From the NCBI GenBank assembly GCA_937136055.1, contig CAKZOD010000031.1, positions 1 through 49,415 on the forward strand: a DNA stretch of 49,415 nucleotides, in the 5' to 3' direction. The stretch is from an uncultured Oceanospirillaceae bacterium. Lineage in GTDB: Bacteria > Pseudomonadota > Gammaproteobacteria > Pseudomonadales > Balneatricaceae. Below the pieces are notes generated by a model. The model made no database searches. It saw only the letters and a list, made by a program, of their open reading frames with translations, and was not told the DNA's origin. Position 1 is the first letter of the stretch. Each line of letters begins with the position of its first letter. Both the position numbers and the translations under genes were made by a program. This document shows positions 18,150 to 26,309 of this stretch, piece after piece.

Positions 18150-19022
18150 AAATGCTCCTATCATAATCAGTTATCAATGAACTATCTGCACTTAGCTTTA
18201 TTTTATGAGCCAATCAATACTCCAGCTCAAAATTGCAAATGTGGCTATGATAGCTGAAAAACGCTGCGGCTATTGTATTTAACATATCAAATATGATTAA
18301 TTGCACTTGCTATAGCCTTAACCATTAACAAATAGCTCTAGAAACGAAACTTCTAACGTTTTCCATTAATAACTATTTACCTTAATAAAAGGCATTGATA
18401 TGGGAAAAGGTACGAATTTTCTTAGCAAGGACAGTTATCCGCGTCTTTAAGACACTTACGCTGCTAGTTGGATGAGTGAAATATCAGACTGAAGATCTGA
18501 TCCTAATCTGTAGTCACTTGAATCATTAGAGGTTCGTATTTAGTCTAATTCCCGACAACTTAGCCACGCCAACTTAACAACTAACTATCAGACCAGAGGG
18601 TTAGAAATAGCGCTTGCCTATTTGAATTGATACCTGAAGAGAACAGCATCAACTCAGCAATTATTTGATCAAAGATTATTGATAAACTAGGTATTCTTTC
18701 AAGAACAAATTAGTTGAACAACACAAAACTTGAGCTTAGAGCAGTCTGCTAGACACTCCACAACGATCGAATTTTCATCTTTAAACTTTTGACCACTCAC
18801 ACTTAAAGGGGCATTCAATATACTCATAGAAATGTAAAATTTTTATGGAAAACAATTACCTTTTAAAGCCTTATAGCCACTATTAGACTTGTTAAAAATC
18901 TTTACTTTTATACGTGTCGCTATCGACATTTTTTTTACTTCTCTCTCTTTACAATCACCTCAATATTTAGCCATTGATCACTTAATTCCAAAAGTAACAG
19001 TAACTACTAGCCCACTGTTAAC
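18150..19022. other. gene-poor region
   Basis: About 870 bp without a convincing gene. It contains a short dyad GTCTTTAAGAC near 18443 and an anticodon-arm-like hairpin, TCAGA-CTGAAGA-TCTGA (18484-18500), with a GGTTCG sequence 30 bp further on, but no full tRNA fold. ATTAGA...TCTAAT (from about 18534) is another dyad. The stretch may be decayed sequence or an unrecognised small RNA locus. Confidence 0.5.
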
Positions 19023-19292
19023 CTAAGGAAACAGCGAACAAGTCCAAGACGCCCCTGGCATACAGGATTTTTCGTGATTAAGGCAATGCATACAGGCGGG
19101 CTGGTTGCCCGGCGAAATGCATTAACGATGAGCACGGATATCCTGCATGCCCCGTAGGGTGGATCTCTAAGAGGGCACCTCCTTTGTCAGAAAGCTTATA
19201 AAGGACTAGCCATTCACTGCGTATTCTTTCGCGGATCTGGCCTCTTAGTTACCCACAGGGAACGTCTGGGGACTTATTCACTGTTTCCCTAA
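19023..19292. mobile_element. IS5-type MITE (262 bp) with CTAA target duplication
   Basis: The element spans 19027-19288. Ends are GGAAACAGCGAACAAGTCC and GGACTTATTCACTGTTTCC, inverted with 17 of 19 matches and imperfect homology continuing about 20 bp inwards (AGACG, CCCTG). They closely resemble IS5 group termini (GGAAGGTGCGAACAAG...). CTAA directly flanks both ends (19023-19026, 19289-19292), as expected for the IS5 group's YTAR target. No transposase is encoded. The interior is GC-richer than its surroundings and folds into a nested hairpin (GGCATACAGGAT with ATCCTGCATGCC; AATGCAT with ATGCATT; CGGGC with GCCCG). It lies 37 bp before the reductase start codon. Confidence 0.85.
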
Positions 19293-19304
19293 TTGAATTG
19301 ATAC

Positions 19305-19316
19305 TTGGTACACCAA
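19305..19316. promoter_or_regulatory. small operator-like dyad
   Basis: TTGGT-AC-ACCAA lies between the MITE and the Shine-Dalgarno of the first reductase gene. It could bind a regulator or form a hairpin near the start site; speculative. Confidence 0.3.
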
Positions 19317-19328
19317 ACGAGAGAGAAC

Positions 19329-20633
19329 ATGAGCAACTGTTTAAAGATTAGTTTTTTGTTAATCGCAGCATCACTGATGCTGCCTTTAGCTTCAATTTCA
19401 TTGCAACCTGCATCTACTGAATGGCCAATATTCTGGGAAATTCGAGCCTATATAGTTAATTACACAGGTGTTACAACAATGCTAATTATGTCAATGACGG
19501 TCATTCTATCCGTTAAACACTGGCCGTTTGAAAAATGGTTAGCAGGTTTAGATAAGCAATATAAACTGCATAAGTACCTAGGAATAGCTGCCGTTTTATG
19601 TGGTTTTGTCCACTGGCTTGGCTTTCTAAGCGATGATTTAGCCATGGACTTAGGCTACATTGAAACCAAACAAGAAACTTATCCTTTTTGGAAATCAATT
19701 ACTCAACTCGGCGATCCTGCTCAATTTATTGGTGAGTGGGGCTTTTACATATCGGTTGTTGTGGCTGCAATCGCTTTGATTAAATACTTTCCCCACCACT
19801 TTTTTCAAATAACGCATAAAATTATACCTTACTTGTATTTATTACTCGTGTTACATATGTTGATCTTTTTCGAAGCTTCTTTATGGTTAACAGCCTCAGG
19901 GTTAGTGCTAGCTGCTATTGTATTACTTGCAAGCATCGCGAGTTTTATAAACATATTCGGTTTAAATGGTATAAACAACTGCACCGAAGCCAAAATTGTC
20001 GCTATAAATTCTTTTAACAACGGCTTAGAAGTTACATTACAGGCGGCTGAAAACATTCAGCACTATCGCCCTGGCCAATTTGTCTTTATCGCATTTGACC
20101 AAAAAGAGTCTCCACACCCCTTTTCTATCGCATCCAAGGTTTCACAAACCAATGAACTGCGTTTTTTAATCAAAGCTAACGGAGATTATACGAGTACTCT
20201 GGCTGACACACTGAAATTAAATCAAACTGTTAAACTCGAAGGCCCTTATGGCTGTTTTGATTTTAATGATAAAGCAGCACATCAGATATGGATTGCCGGT
20301 GGAATAGGGATCACTCCATTCATCTCGGCTCTTGAATCCCAACCAACCTATAAAAAAATCGATATTTTTTATACTTATAAGCAAGCAGATAAGGGACTTC
20401 TTAAAAAACTGCAAGCGCTTGCGAATGATCGTAATATCACTCTACGTTTATACGAGACGTCAAATAATGAGCGGCTCTCCTCAAAAGATATTCTCAAACG
20501 TATAGATCGCATAGATGATTGTAGTGTTTGGTTTTGTGGTCCTACTTCCCTTGGTGAGCAGTGTAAATCGCTATTTCAGCAAGAAAAGTTACCAGAAAAG
20601 TCATTTCACCAAGAGCTTTTCAGCTTTAGATAA
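19329..20633 (+). CDS. ferric-reductase-like heme/flavin membrane protein (copy 1)
   Basis: A 434-residue inner-membrane oxidoreductase. The N-terminal half (about 1-225) is a ferric-reductase-like transmembrane domain with heme ligand candidates H81, H95, H163 and H176 (14- and 13-residue spacing). The C-terminal half is a ferredoxin-reductase-type module: RPGQFVFIA, then FAD-binding HPFSIAS (about 262-268), NAD(P)-binding AGGIGITPF (about 322-330), and FCGP (about 401-404). It should carry electrons from NAD(P)H via FAD and two hemes across the membrane. The acceptor (iron, oxygen, other) is unknown. ATG 19329 has GAGAGA upstream; the TTG at 19305 is rejected. The promoter must lie within or upstream of the MITE. 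Confidence 0.85.
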   Translation: MSNCLKISFLLIAASLMLPLASISLQPASTEWPIFWEIRAYIVNYTGVTTMLIMSMTVILSVKHWPFEKWLAGLDKQYKLHKYLGIAAVLCGFVHWLGFLSDDLAMDLGYIETKQETYPFWKSITQLGDPAQFIGEWGFYISVVVAAIALIKYFPHHFFQITHKIIPYLYLLLVLHMLIFFEASLWLTASGLVLAAIVLLASIASFINIFGLNGINNCTEAKIVAINSFNNGLEVTLQAAENIQHYRPGQFVFIAFDQKESPHPFSIASKVSQTNELRFLIKANGDYTSTLADTLKLNQTVKLEGPYGCFDFNDKAAHQIWIAGGIGITPFISALESQPTYKKIDIFYTYKQADKGLLKKLQALANDRNITLRLYETSNNERLSSKDILKRIDRIDDCSVWFCGPTSLGEQCKSLFQQEKLPEKSFHQELFSFR

Positions 20634-20714
20634 GCTCCTGCATTTAAATCACACTTCACCAACTTAACAAAAACTGATACCGTCGGCATAGACTGACAAC
20701 AAGGAGGCGTAAAA

Positions 20715-22016
20715 ATGCTGAAGAATAAAAAAATTCTCTTCACTGCCATCGCTTATGTTATTTGTAATATTGCAATAGTTTCCCCTTTCGTACCTCTCGC
20801 AAACATTCTACCAGCGGGGTTTGGCGCTCTGTCAATGAACTCAATGGCGATTTCACTAATCCTAGCCGCTCGCTGGCGAATAGTTGACCGGATTATGGGA
20901 GGCCCTGACAAGTCTTACGTTTCTCATCGCTGGTTAGGCTTTTTTGCAATTCTCGGCGCTCTGTTGCACTGGCTTCTGGCTTCGCCTGTAGGCTCAGGTG
21001 TCATTCCGATGCTCAGTGAAAGTGGTGAAGAAGTCGGTAACGTCGCAGCTATCGCTCTTTTAATAATGACACTCGCCGCTATGGTAAAAAAGATCCCTTA
21101 TCATCTATGGAAGGCGAGCCACATCCTAATGGGGCCTATCTTTTTAATTGCTGCCTACCATACTTTTTTTGTTGCAAGCCCGCTTGCAGTAGGAGAAGAA
21201 CCATGGATTTTAATGGCCTGTATCAGCATTATCGGCACGACTGCTTGGTTCCAGACACTACTGCGCCATTCATCCCCTTCTCGTCTCGTAAAAGTAGTTA
21301 AAGCTATTCCTTTTGAAGGGGGCATTGATGTCACTTTTAAAGCAACAACAAAACTACCTACCTTCGAAGCAGGCCAATTTGCAACAATTGCAGGTAATTA
21401 TGCGCGCTCTGAGCCTCACCCTTTTACTATCGCAGGAGGCGATTCAAACTCTAGACGTTTTGTCATCCGTTCAGCTGGGGACTGGACAGAGAGATTCGTC
21501 AAAAACTTAAAAATCGGAGATGAATATAGATTAGGGCGGGTTAGCGGTAGGTTTTTACCCCAAATAAAAACGCATCGAACTGAACAGCTTTGGGTAGCAG
21601 GCGGTGTGGGCATTACTCCCTTCATGGCCGCACTGGAGAAAATGAACTCAGATAATGGTGCAAAAGTAACTCTCATTTACTGTATTCGCTCAAGAGCATC
21701 TTCAGGTGCTATTTTGGATATAGAAGCTCATGCTCATCGATTAAAACAGCTAGAGTTGATCGTTATCGATAACCCAAAAGAGGGGTTAACTGAAGAGCTT
21801 TTATTGCGGATTATGGCGCAAATGGATAGTCGGGCAAAGTTATATTTATGTGGTCCTGATGGACTCAAATCACGGGTAATTACAAGCTGGCAAGCAGCTA
21901 GCAAAACGGGCAGAGTCCACAGTGAAAAATTCGACTTTAGGGATGCGATTGGATTGACAAACTTGATTTATATCGGAAGGCCGGTGTTAGAAAAAGCAAG
22001 AGAGAAGTTGAGATAG
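20715..22016 (+). CDS. ferric-reductase-like heme/flavin membrane protein (copy 2)
   Basis: A 433-residue protein of the same architecture as the gene 81 bp upstream, but well diverged. Heme ligand candidates are H71, H85, H136 and H149, with the same 14- and 13-residue spacing. FAD motif HPFTIAG, NAD(P) motif AGGVGITPFMAA and LCGPDGL follow. It is preceded by a strong AAGGAGG Shine-Dalgarno. It probably forms an operon with copy 1. Two reductases in tandem may act on different acceptors or form a heterodimer; neither can be told from sequence. Confidence 0.85.
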   Translation: MLKNKKILFTAIAYVICNIAIVSPFVPLANILPAGFGALSMNSMAISLILAARWRIVDRIMGGPDKSYVSHRWLGFFAILGALLHWLLASPVGSGVIPMLSESGEEVGNVAAIALLIMTLAAMVKKIPYHLWKASHILMGPIFLIAAYHTFFVASPLAVGEEPWILMACISIIGTTAWFQTLLRHSSPSRLVKVVKAIPFEGGIDVTFKATTKLPTFEAGQFATIAGNYARSEPHPFTIAGGDSNSRRFVIRSAGDWTERFVKNLKIGDEYRLGRVSGRFLPQIKTHRTEQLWVAGGVGITPFMAALEKMNSDNGAKVTLIYCIRSRASSGAILDIEAHAHRLKQLELIVIDNPKEGLTEELLLRIMAQMDSRAKLYLCGPDGLKSRVITSWQAASKTGRVHSEKFDFRDAIGLTNLIYIGRPVLEKAREKLR

Positions 22017-22159
22017 CATTTTCTTTTTAAGTATATTTAGAAATAGGGCTGCTTGTTTTATCTTCTTACTAACAACTCTCAAATCTAGTTTTTCACGACT
22101 CATAAAGACACCAAATACGATACTATTTATCTTAAGATGTTTTTCAGTTTATAAGTAAC

Positions 22160-22217
22160 AAGCATGCAAAATTTTACTGCGACTCCCGTTTGTAGAAAAA
22201 ATGAAGCATGCTTTTTA
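22160..22217 (+). terminator. possible terminator after reductase pair
   Basis: AAGCATGC (22160-22167) pairs with GCATGCTT (22206-22213), followed by TTTT. The 38-nt loop makes it weak. Confidence 0.3.
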
Positions 22218-22284
22218 CAATTTTTTTACTTAAAAGTAAAGATAATGAGAACTCCCCTCTACAACCAAACCTCAGGAATTCTCC

Positions 22285-23394
22285 ATGCTTAAAACCTCAT
22301 CAAATTTAACACTTGTATTAACCTTGATTTTACCTAGTTACCTATGGGCGCATTCAAACACCGCAGAGCTGCCATTGGCATCTCAAAGTGCCTTTCAAAT
22401 GACAGAATCAGCGACTCGATTAGTTAAAAGCCTAAGCGAAGCACAGTTAAAAGAGATTATATACCCCTTCGTCAATGACCAAGATCGCACCAACTGGACA
22501 AACTCTCCTGTTAGCTCTAAACCTCGAAATGGTTTGCCAATTGGACGCTTAAATATAGAACAACGCACTCTTATGCACCAACTACTAATTGCTTCAACTA
22601 GCTCACAGGGTTACCAAAAAATTTGGTCGGCCATTCAATCTGATGACACTTTAAAAAAAGAAGGTGAAAACAGAGAACTTCGTAGTAAAAAGTTTTTCGA
22701 TAAGAACCAGAGTATTGGAGCTAATAATTACTGGCTATCACTATATGGCGACCCTCGTAGTGACAACCGCTGGGGATATATGCTCACAGGGCATCACTTA
22801 GCTGCAAATTTCACTGTAATTGATGGTAAGGCAACCTTTGTACCTATGTTTTATGGCTCAGACCCTGCTGTTATCAGCAATGGAAAGCATGCGGGACATA
22901 GCTTTTTACCCAATGAGCGAAACCGGGGCTTAGAGCTGTTAAAAAGCTTAAACACAGAGCAACAAAAACTCGCAATCGTCGCTGAACAGTACCCTGCAAA
23001 CAAATACGGTTCTGTTGATTTTGCAGGGCCCGGCAAAAAAGACAAAGCAAGAAAAAGCCAAGGCATCTCAGCTGATAAACTAAGTCCGAGCCAACTTAAA
23101 TTACTTTGGGTCCTAATAAAGGAGTACGTTAATAATGCTGACTTCGATGTCGCTGAAGCACAAATATCTAAAATAAGAAAAGCTGGATTAGATAACCTTT
23201 ACTTTAGCTGGATGGGACCTGCTGATGGCAATGAAAAGATCTTTTTTCGAATAGAGAGCCCTGCAATACTCATTGATTTTGTCGACCAAAGAACCGGGTT
23301 TGATTGGAACACACACCCGCATACTATCGTTCGAGACCCTTCTAACGACTATGGAGAAAACTGGTTAGAACGTCATATCAAAGAAGCTCATTAA
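22285..23394 (+). CDS. secreted DUF3500 protein
   Basis: A 369-residue exported protein with a signal peptide (about 1-22, ending LWAHS). The body matches the DUF3500 family: WGYMLTGHHLAANFT, MFYGSDPAVI, HAGHSFLPNERNRGLELLKSL, DNLYFSWMGPADGNEKIFFRI, and THPHTIVRDPSNDYGENWL. Several conserved His and Asp residues suggest metal binding, but the biochemical role is not known. The gene follows the reductase pair by 268 bp and has an AGGA Shine-Dalgarno. Whether it belongs with the reductases or the downstream PAP2/EptA pair is unclear. Confidence 0.85.
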   Translation: MLKTSSNLTLVLTLILPSYLWAHSNTAELPLASQSAFQMTESATRLVKSLSEAQLKEIIYPFVNDQDRTNWTNSPVSSKPRNGLPIGRLNIEQRTLMHQLLIASTSSQGYQKIWSAIQSDDTLKKEGENRELRSKKFFDKNQSIGANNYWLSLYGDPRSDNRWGYMLTGHHLAANFTVIDGKATFVPMFYGSDPAVISNGKHAGHSFLPNERNRGLELLKSLNTEQQKLAIVAEQYPANKYGSVDFAGPGKKDKARKSQGISADKLSPSQLKLLWVLIKEYVNNADFDVAEAQISKIRKAGLDNLYFSWMGPADGNEKIFFRIESPAILIDFVDQRTGFDWNTHPHTIVRDPSNDYGENWLERHIKEAH

Positions 23395-23612
23395 GTTATT
23401 TTGATACAACTATAAACTCTTACCTACCTAATAACAAAAGCTCTCTGTATAAAGATAGGGGGCAAGCTGGGTGTGCGAACTCTTTAGGTCTAAGCGCCGA
23501 TGTTCTAACTCACATAAATTGAAGCACCTAGATCTAAAGCACTTCATCAATTGACAGAAATTTCACTTATCAGCCTCTAAAATCCCGATCGATATTATTT
23601 AACGGGGGCTGC

Positions 23613-24518
23613 ATGAAAAGCCAAGTATTCATAGAAAAAGTATTGCTGACCGAACAAAAGCGCAGTAAATGCGATGAAAAAATTGCCTGGAAGCCATGGG
23701 TCTTAGGTGCCCTCACACTATTCATATTTGCCAGTTTATCTCTTTATTGGTTAAACGAAGAGGCTTTGAGCCGCGATTCTTATTGGCAGAGCCAACAAGC
23801 GCTATTTATCTGGTTCAACCAGCTATTACAGACTATATTGCCGGCATCTTTGTGGGCTAACTTGACTAAAGCAGGTGATGCACTGGTGTTGCTACCACTT
23901 TTAGCTTTCATCAGTATTCGGCAACGAAAGGTGTGGCTATCATTGATGGCAACAGTCCCTTTTGCAGGACTAACCAGTGTGATACTAAAAAAACTGGCTT
24001 CTATACCTCGACCTGGTGGCGTATTGGAACCAGAGGGCTGGACAATAATAGGTTCTATGATTACTGGCCCCAGCAGCTTCCCTTCAGGGCATTCACTGTG
24101 TGCTTTTGCAGCCTTTAGCGCATTTTTAATCGCCCAACACCCGAAAGGTAAATGGCTACCTTTTACACTGGGTCTCACTATAGCCTTGCTAATTGCTCTT
24201 TCTAGAGTTGCTGTTGGTGCGCATTGGCCATTAGATATCATATTTGGTTCGGCCCTTGGCTGTTTAGCAGGTCTTTGCGGAGCTTTATTAGCTCAAAATT
24301 GTGCCTGGTCATCTTCAGCTAGCACAAAAGGGCGTATCATTTCACTTTCTGTATTAGCGATGTTTGCTTTTAGCCTTGGCAAGGAAATAAGCTCAGCTTC
24401 AAGTACAGAATGGGTAACTTGGCTGGCTTTCTTTGCTAGCCTTTGGTGCTTTATTCACTTGTTATTCGAAGATCTTTTCTCGATTAAAATAACTGTACTC
24501 AGGCACCACCGTCTATGA
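23613..24518 (+). CDS. PAP2 superfamily phosphatase
   Basis: A 301-residue inner-membrane phosphatase with all three PAP2 signatures: KKLASIPRP (126-134), FPSGHS (156-161) and SRVAVGAHWPLD (197-208). The nucleophilic H204 and supporting H160 and R198 are conserved. Such enzymes remove phosphate from lipids such as lipid A, undecaprenyl pyrophosphate or phosphatidate. It is translationally coupled by a 4-base ATGA overlap to the phosphoethanolamine transferase, which makes lipid A or a related lipid phosphate its likely substrate (inference). A GGGGG run precedes the start. Confidence 0.88.
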   Translation: MKSQVFIEKVLLTEQKRSKCDEKIAWKPWVLGALTLFIFASLSLYWLNEEALSRDSYWQSQQALFIWFNQLLQTILPASLWANLTKAGDALVLLPLLAFISIRQRKVWLSLMATVPFAGLTSVILKKLASIPRPGGVLEPEGWTIIGSMITGPSSFPSGHSLCAFAAFSAFLIAQHPKGKWLPFTLGLTIALLIALSRVAVGAHWPLDIIFGSALGCLAGLCGALLAQNCAWSSSASTKGRIISLSVLAMFAFSLGKEISSASSTEWVTWLAFFASLWCFIHLLFEDLFSIKITVLRHHRL

Positions 24519-26083
24519 AAAAAAATCTTTTAGCACGACGCAATCTATCGGTATTCTATTTTTTACCTTTAGTGAGCCTACTCAATCTTTTTCTCTATCA
24601 TCAACCGCTTTGGCTATATATTACGAGCCAAACTTCAACACCAGGGCTCGGCACTTGGACAGCTCTGTTTTCTCTACTTTTTATGGTCAACCAACTGGTT
24701 CTATTGAGCCTATCTATCGTTAGTATTCGGTTGAGCCAATATTTCAGTTATTTAACACTACTAGGTAACGCTCTAGCACTTTACTTCCTAGAACAGTTTG
24801 GAGTAATCCTCGACAGCGATATGATGGGTAACATTTTTAATACTCGAGCAATTGAAGCTGTTGATTTTCTCTCTTTCACATTACTAGTCTATTTACTAAT
24901 TTACGCTATTATACCAATCGCTTTAGTGTCGAGGTTCAAACCGATTGCACCTAGGCGATTCACACTAATACTGCATTTCTTCATGTGGTTATTACTCGGT
25001 TTAGGTGGTATTTACTCAGGTTCTAGCGGTTGGCTTTGGATAGATCAGCACGCTAAGCAATTGGGCGCGCGATTACTCCCTTGGTCATATGTTGTCAATA
25101 GCGCTCGCCATCAACTTTCACAACGACACGAGCAGCAGCAACTACTTGCGGATGTAACTACTCAAACCAGCAATAACCCTCTGATAGTGCTAGTAATAGG
25201 GGAAACCGCTAGATCTGCAAACTTTTCTCTATATGGTTATCAAAGGAACACTAACCCTGCCCTCAGCCAACGTGGCGCGATTGCTTTAAAAGGCGCCGTT
25301 GCTTGTACAACCTATACAACGGGCTCTCTTAAATGCATCTTAGGGCATAGTCCTGATACATTATTCAGCACTCTTTACGAGCCACTGCCTAGCTACCTTC
25401 AACGACATGGAGTAGAAGTAATTTGGCGCACTAACAACTGGGGCGAACCGCCAATAAAAGTCAAACAATATCAGCAGGCTAGCGAGCTACGTAAACTTTG
25501 TAGCACACTAAACTGTGATGGAGATGCGGCTTTGTTAGCAGGCTTAAACGATCGAATTAATGCTGCACAGCAAGATAAGCTGTTATTCGTTCTACACCAA
25601 AAAGGAAGCCATGGCCCACGATATTATCAACGTTATCCTAAATCCTTTGAACGCTTTACACCTGTATGTCGCTCAGTAGAGTTGAGTAGTTGTGATCCGC
25701 AGAGCTTATTAAACGCCTATGATAACAGCTTACTTTATACCGATTACTTGCTAGGAAATCTAATAGACCAACTAAGGACTTACTCCGAGCGTCCCGTGTT
25801 GATGATGTATCTGTCTGACCATGGTGAATCTCTCGGTGAATATGGTTTATATTTACATGGCACTCCCTATACTGTTGCGCCATCATTCCAAAAAAAAATC
25901 CCATTTGTGTTGTGGATGAATCAAAAGTTTATCGATGATCACCAGTTAGATTTAAACAGTTTAAAAGAGCGCACTGAACATACTCAATATCAAGTATTCC
26001 ACAGCTTACTCAATGCCTTTGGCATGGAAAGTGAGATCTATGATTCAAGCCTAGATATTTTTGCCAAGCCATCAAAGAACTAA
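24515..26083 (+). CDS. EptA/MCR-type phosphoethanolamine transferase
   Basis: A 522-residue inner-membrane enzyme with about five N-terminal helices (1-165) and a periplasmic sulfatase-fold domain. Zinc and nucleophile residues are recognisable: E230 in VIGETARSANFSLYGY, the probable nucleophile T266 in ACTTYTTGSLKC, and SDHGESLGEYGLYLHG near residue 430. The family transfers phosphoethanolamine from phosphatidylethanolamine to lipid A or other glycans, lowering surface charge and polymyxin sensitivity. Start overlaps the PAP2 stop. It differs from the usual SCGTAT nucleophile motif (here ACTTYT), so it is a divergent member and may modify another acceptor. Confidence 0.88.
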   Translation: MKKNLLARRNLSVFYFLPLVSLLNLFLYHQPLWLYITSQTSTPGLGTWTALFSLLFMVNQLVLLSLSIVSIRLSQYFSYLTLLGNALALYFLEQFGVILDSDMMGNIFNTRAIEAVDFLSFTLLVYLLIYAIIPIALVSRFKPIAPRRFTLILHFFMWLLLGLGGIYSGSSGWLWIDQHAKQLGARLLPWSYVVNSARHQLSQRHEQQQLLADVTTQTSNNPLIVLVIGETARSANFSLYGYQRNTNPALSQRGAIALKGAVACTTYTTGSLKCILGHSPDTLFSTLYEPLPSYLQRHGVEVIWRTNNWGEPPIKVKQYQQASELRKLCSTLNCDGDAALLAGLNDRINAAQQDKLLFVLHQKGSHGPRYYQRYPKSFERFTPVCRSVELSSCDPQSLLNAYDNSLLYTDYLLGNLIDQLRTYSERPVLMMYLSDHGESLGEYGLYLHGTPYTVAPSFQKKIPFVLWMNQKFIDDHQLDLNSLKERTEHTQYQVFHSLLNAFGMESEIYDSSLDIFAKPSKN

Positions 26084-26129
26084 TACTTTGGTAAGCCCTT
26101 AAATTTTTAGACACAGTCCTCTGATAATA

Positions 26130-26204
26130 AATACCAATAGATAAAAGCTTTAGACTTCCTTTTAAAGCCTCTAGATATAAGCCACTGCTATTACTATTGG
26201 TATT
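26130..26204. repeat. 75-bp palindromic element between convergent genes
   Basis: Terminal arms AATACCAATAG (26130-26140) and CTATTGGTATT (26194-26204) enclose a second hairpin GCTTTA...TAAAGC. It could be a bidirectional terminator or a dispersed palindromic repeat; a related stretch AATACCAATATTACC occurs near 15070. Confidence 0.45.
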
Positions 26205-26309
26205 ATTTCCCCACTTTAGATCTGCGATAATGACTTCGCTATCTTCAAAAACCGAAAATATCAAAAGATAATGGGAATAATGTTTTTTTATGTATAGACG
26301 ACTCCCATA

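Noticed and set aside
18399..18449. 16-codon frame starting MGKGTNF with an AAGG before it
   Set aside because: Too short, with no conservation seen and nothing downstream that it would plausibly lead; listed only as chance.
18458..18560. Possible tRNA gene
   Set aside because: Only an anticodon-like arm and a T-loop-like motif are visible. No acceptor stem pairs, and the gap between the arms is about 28 nt, so no tRNA is called.
19027..19288. Group II intron, retron or riboswitch
   Set aside because: No reverse transcriptase, no GTGYG start, no domain V and no known riboswitch consensus. IS5-like ends with CTAA duplication explain it better.
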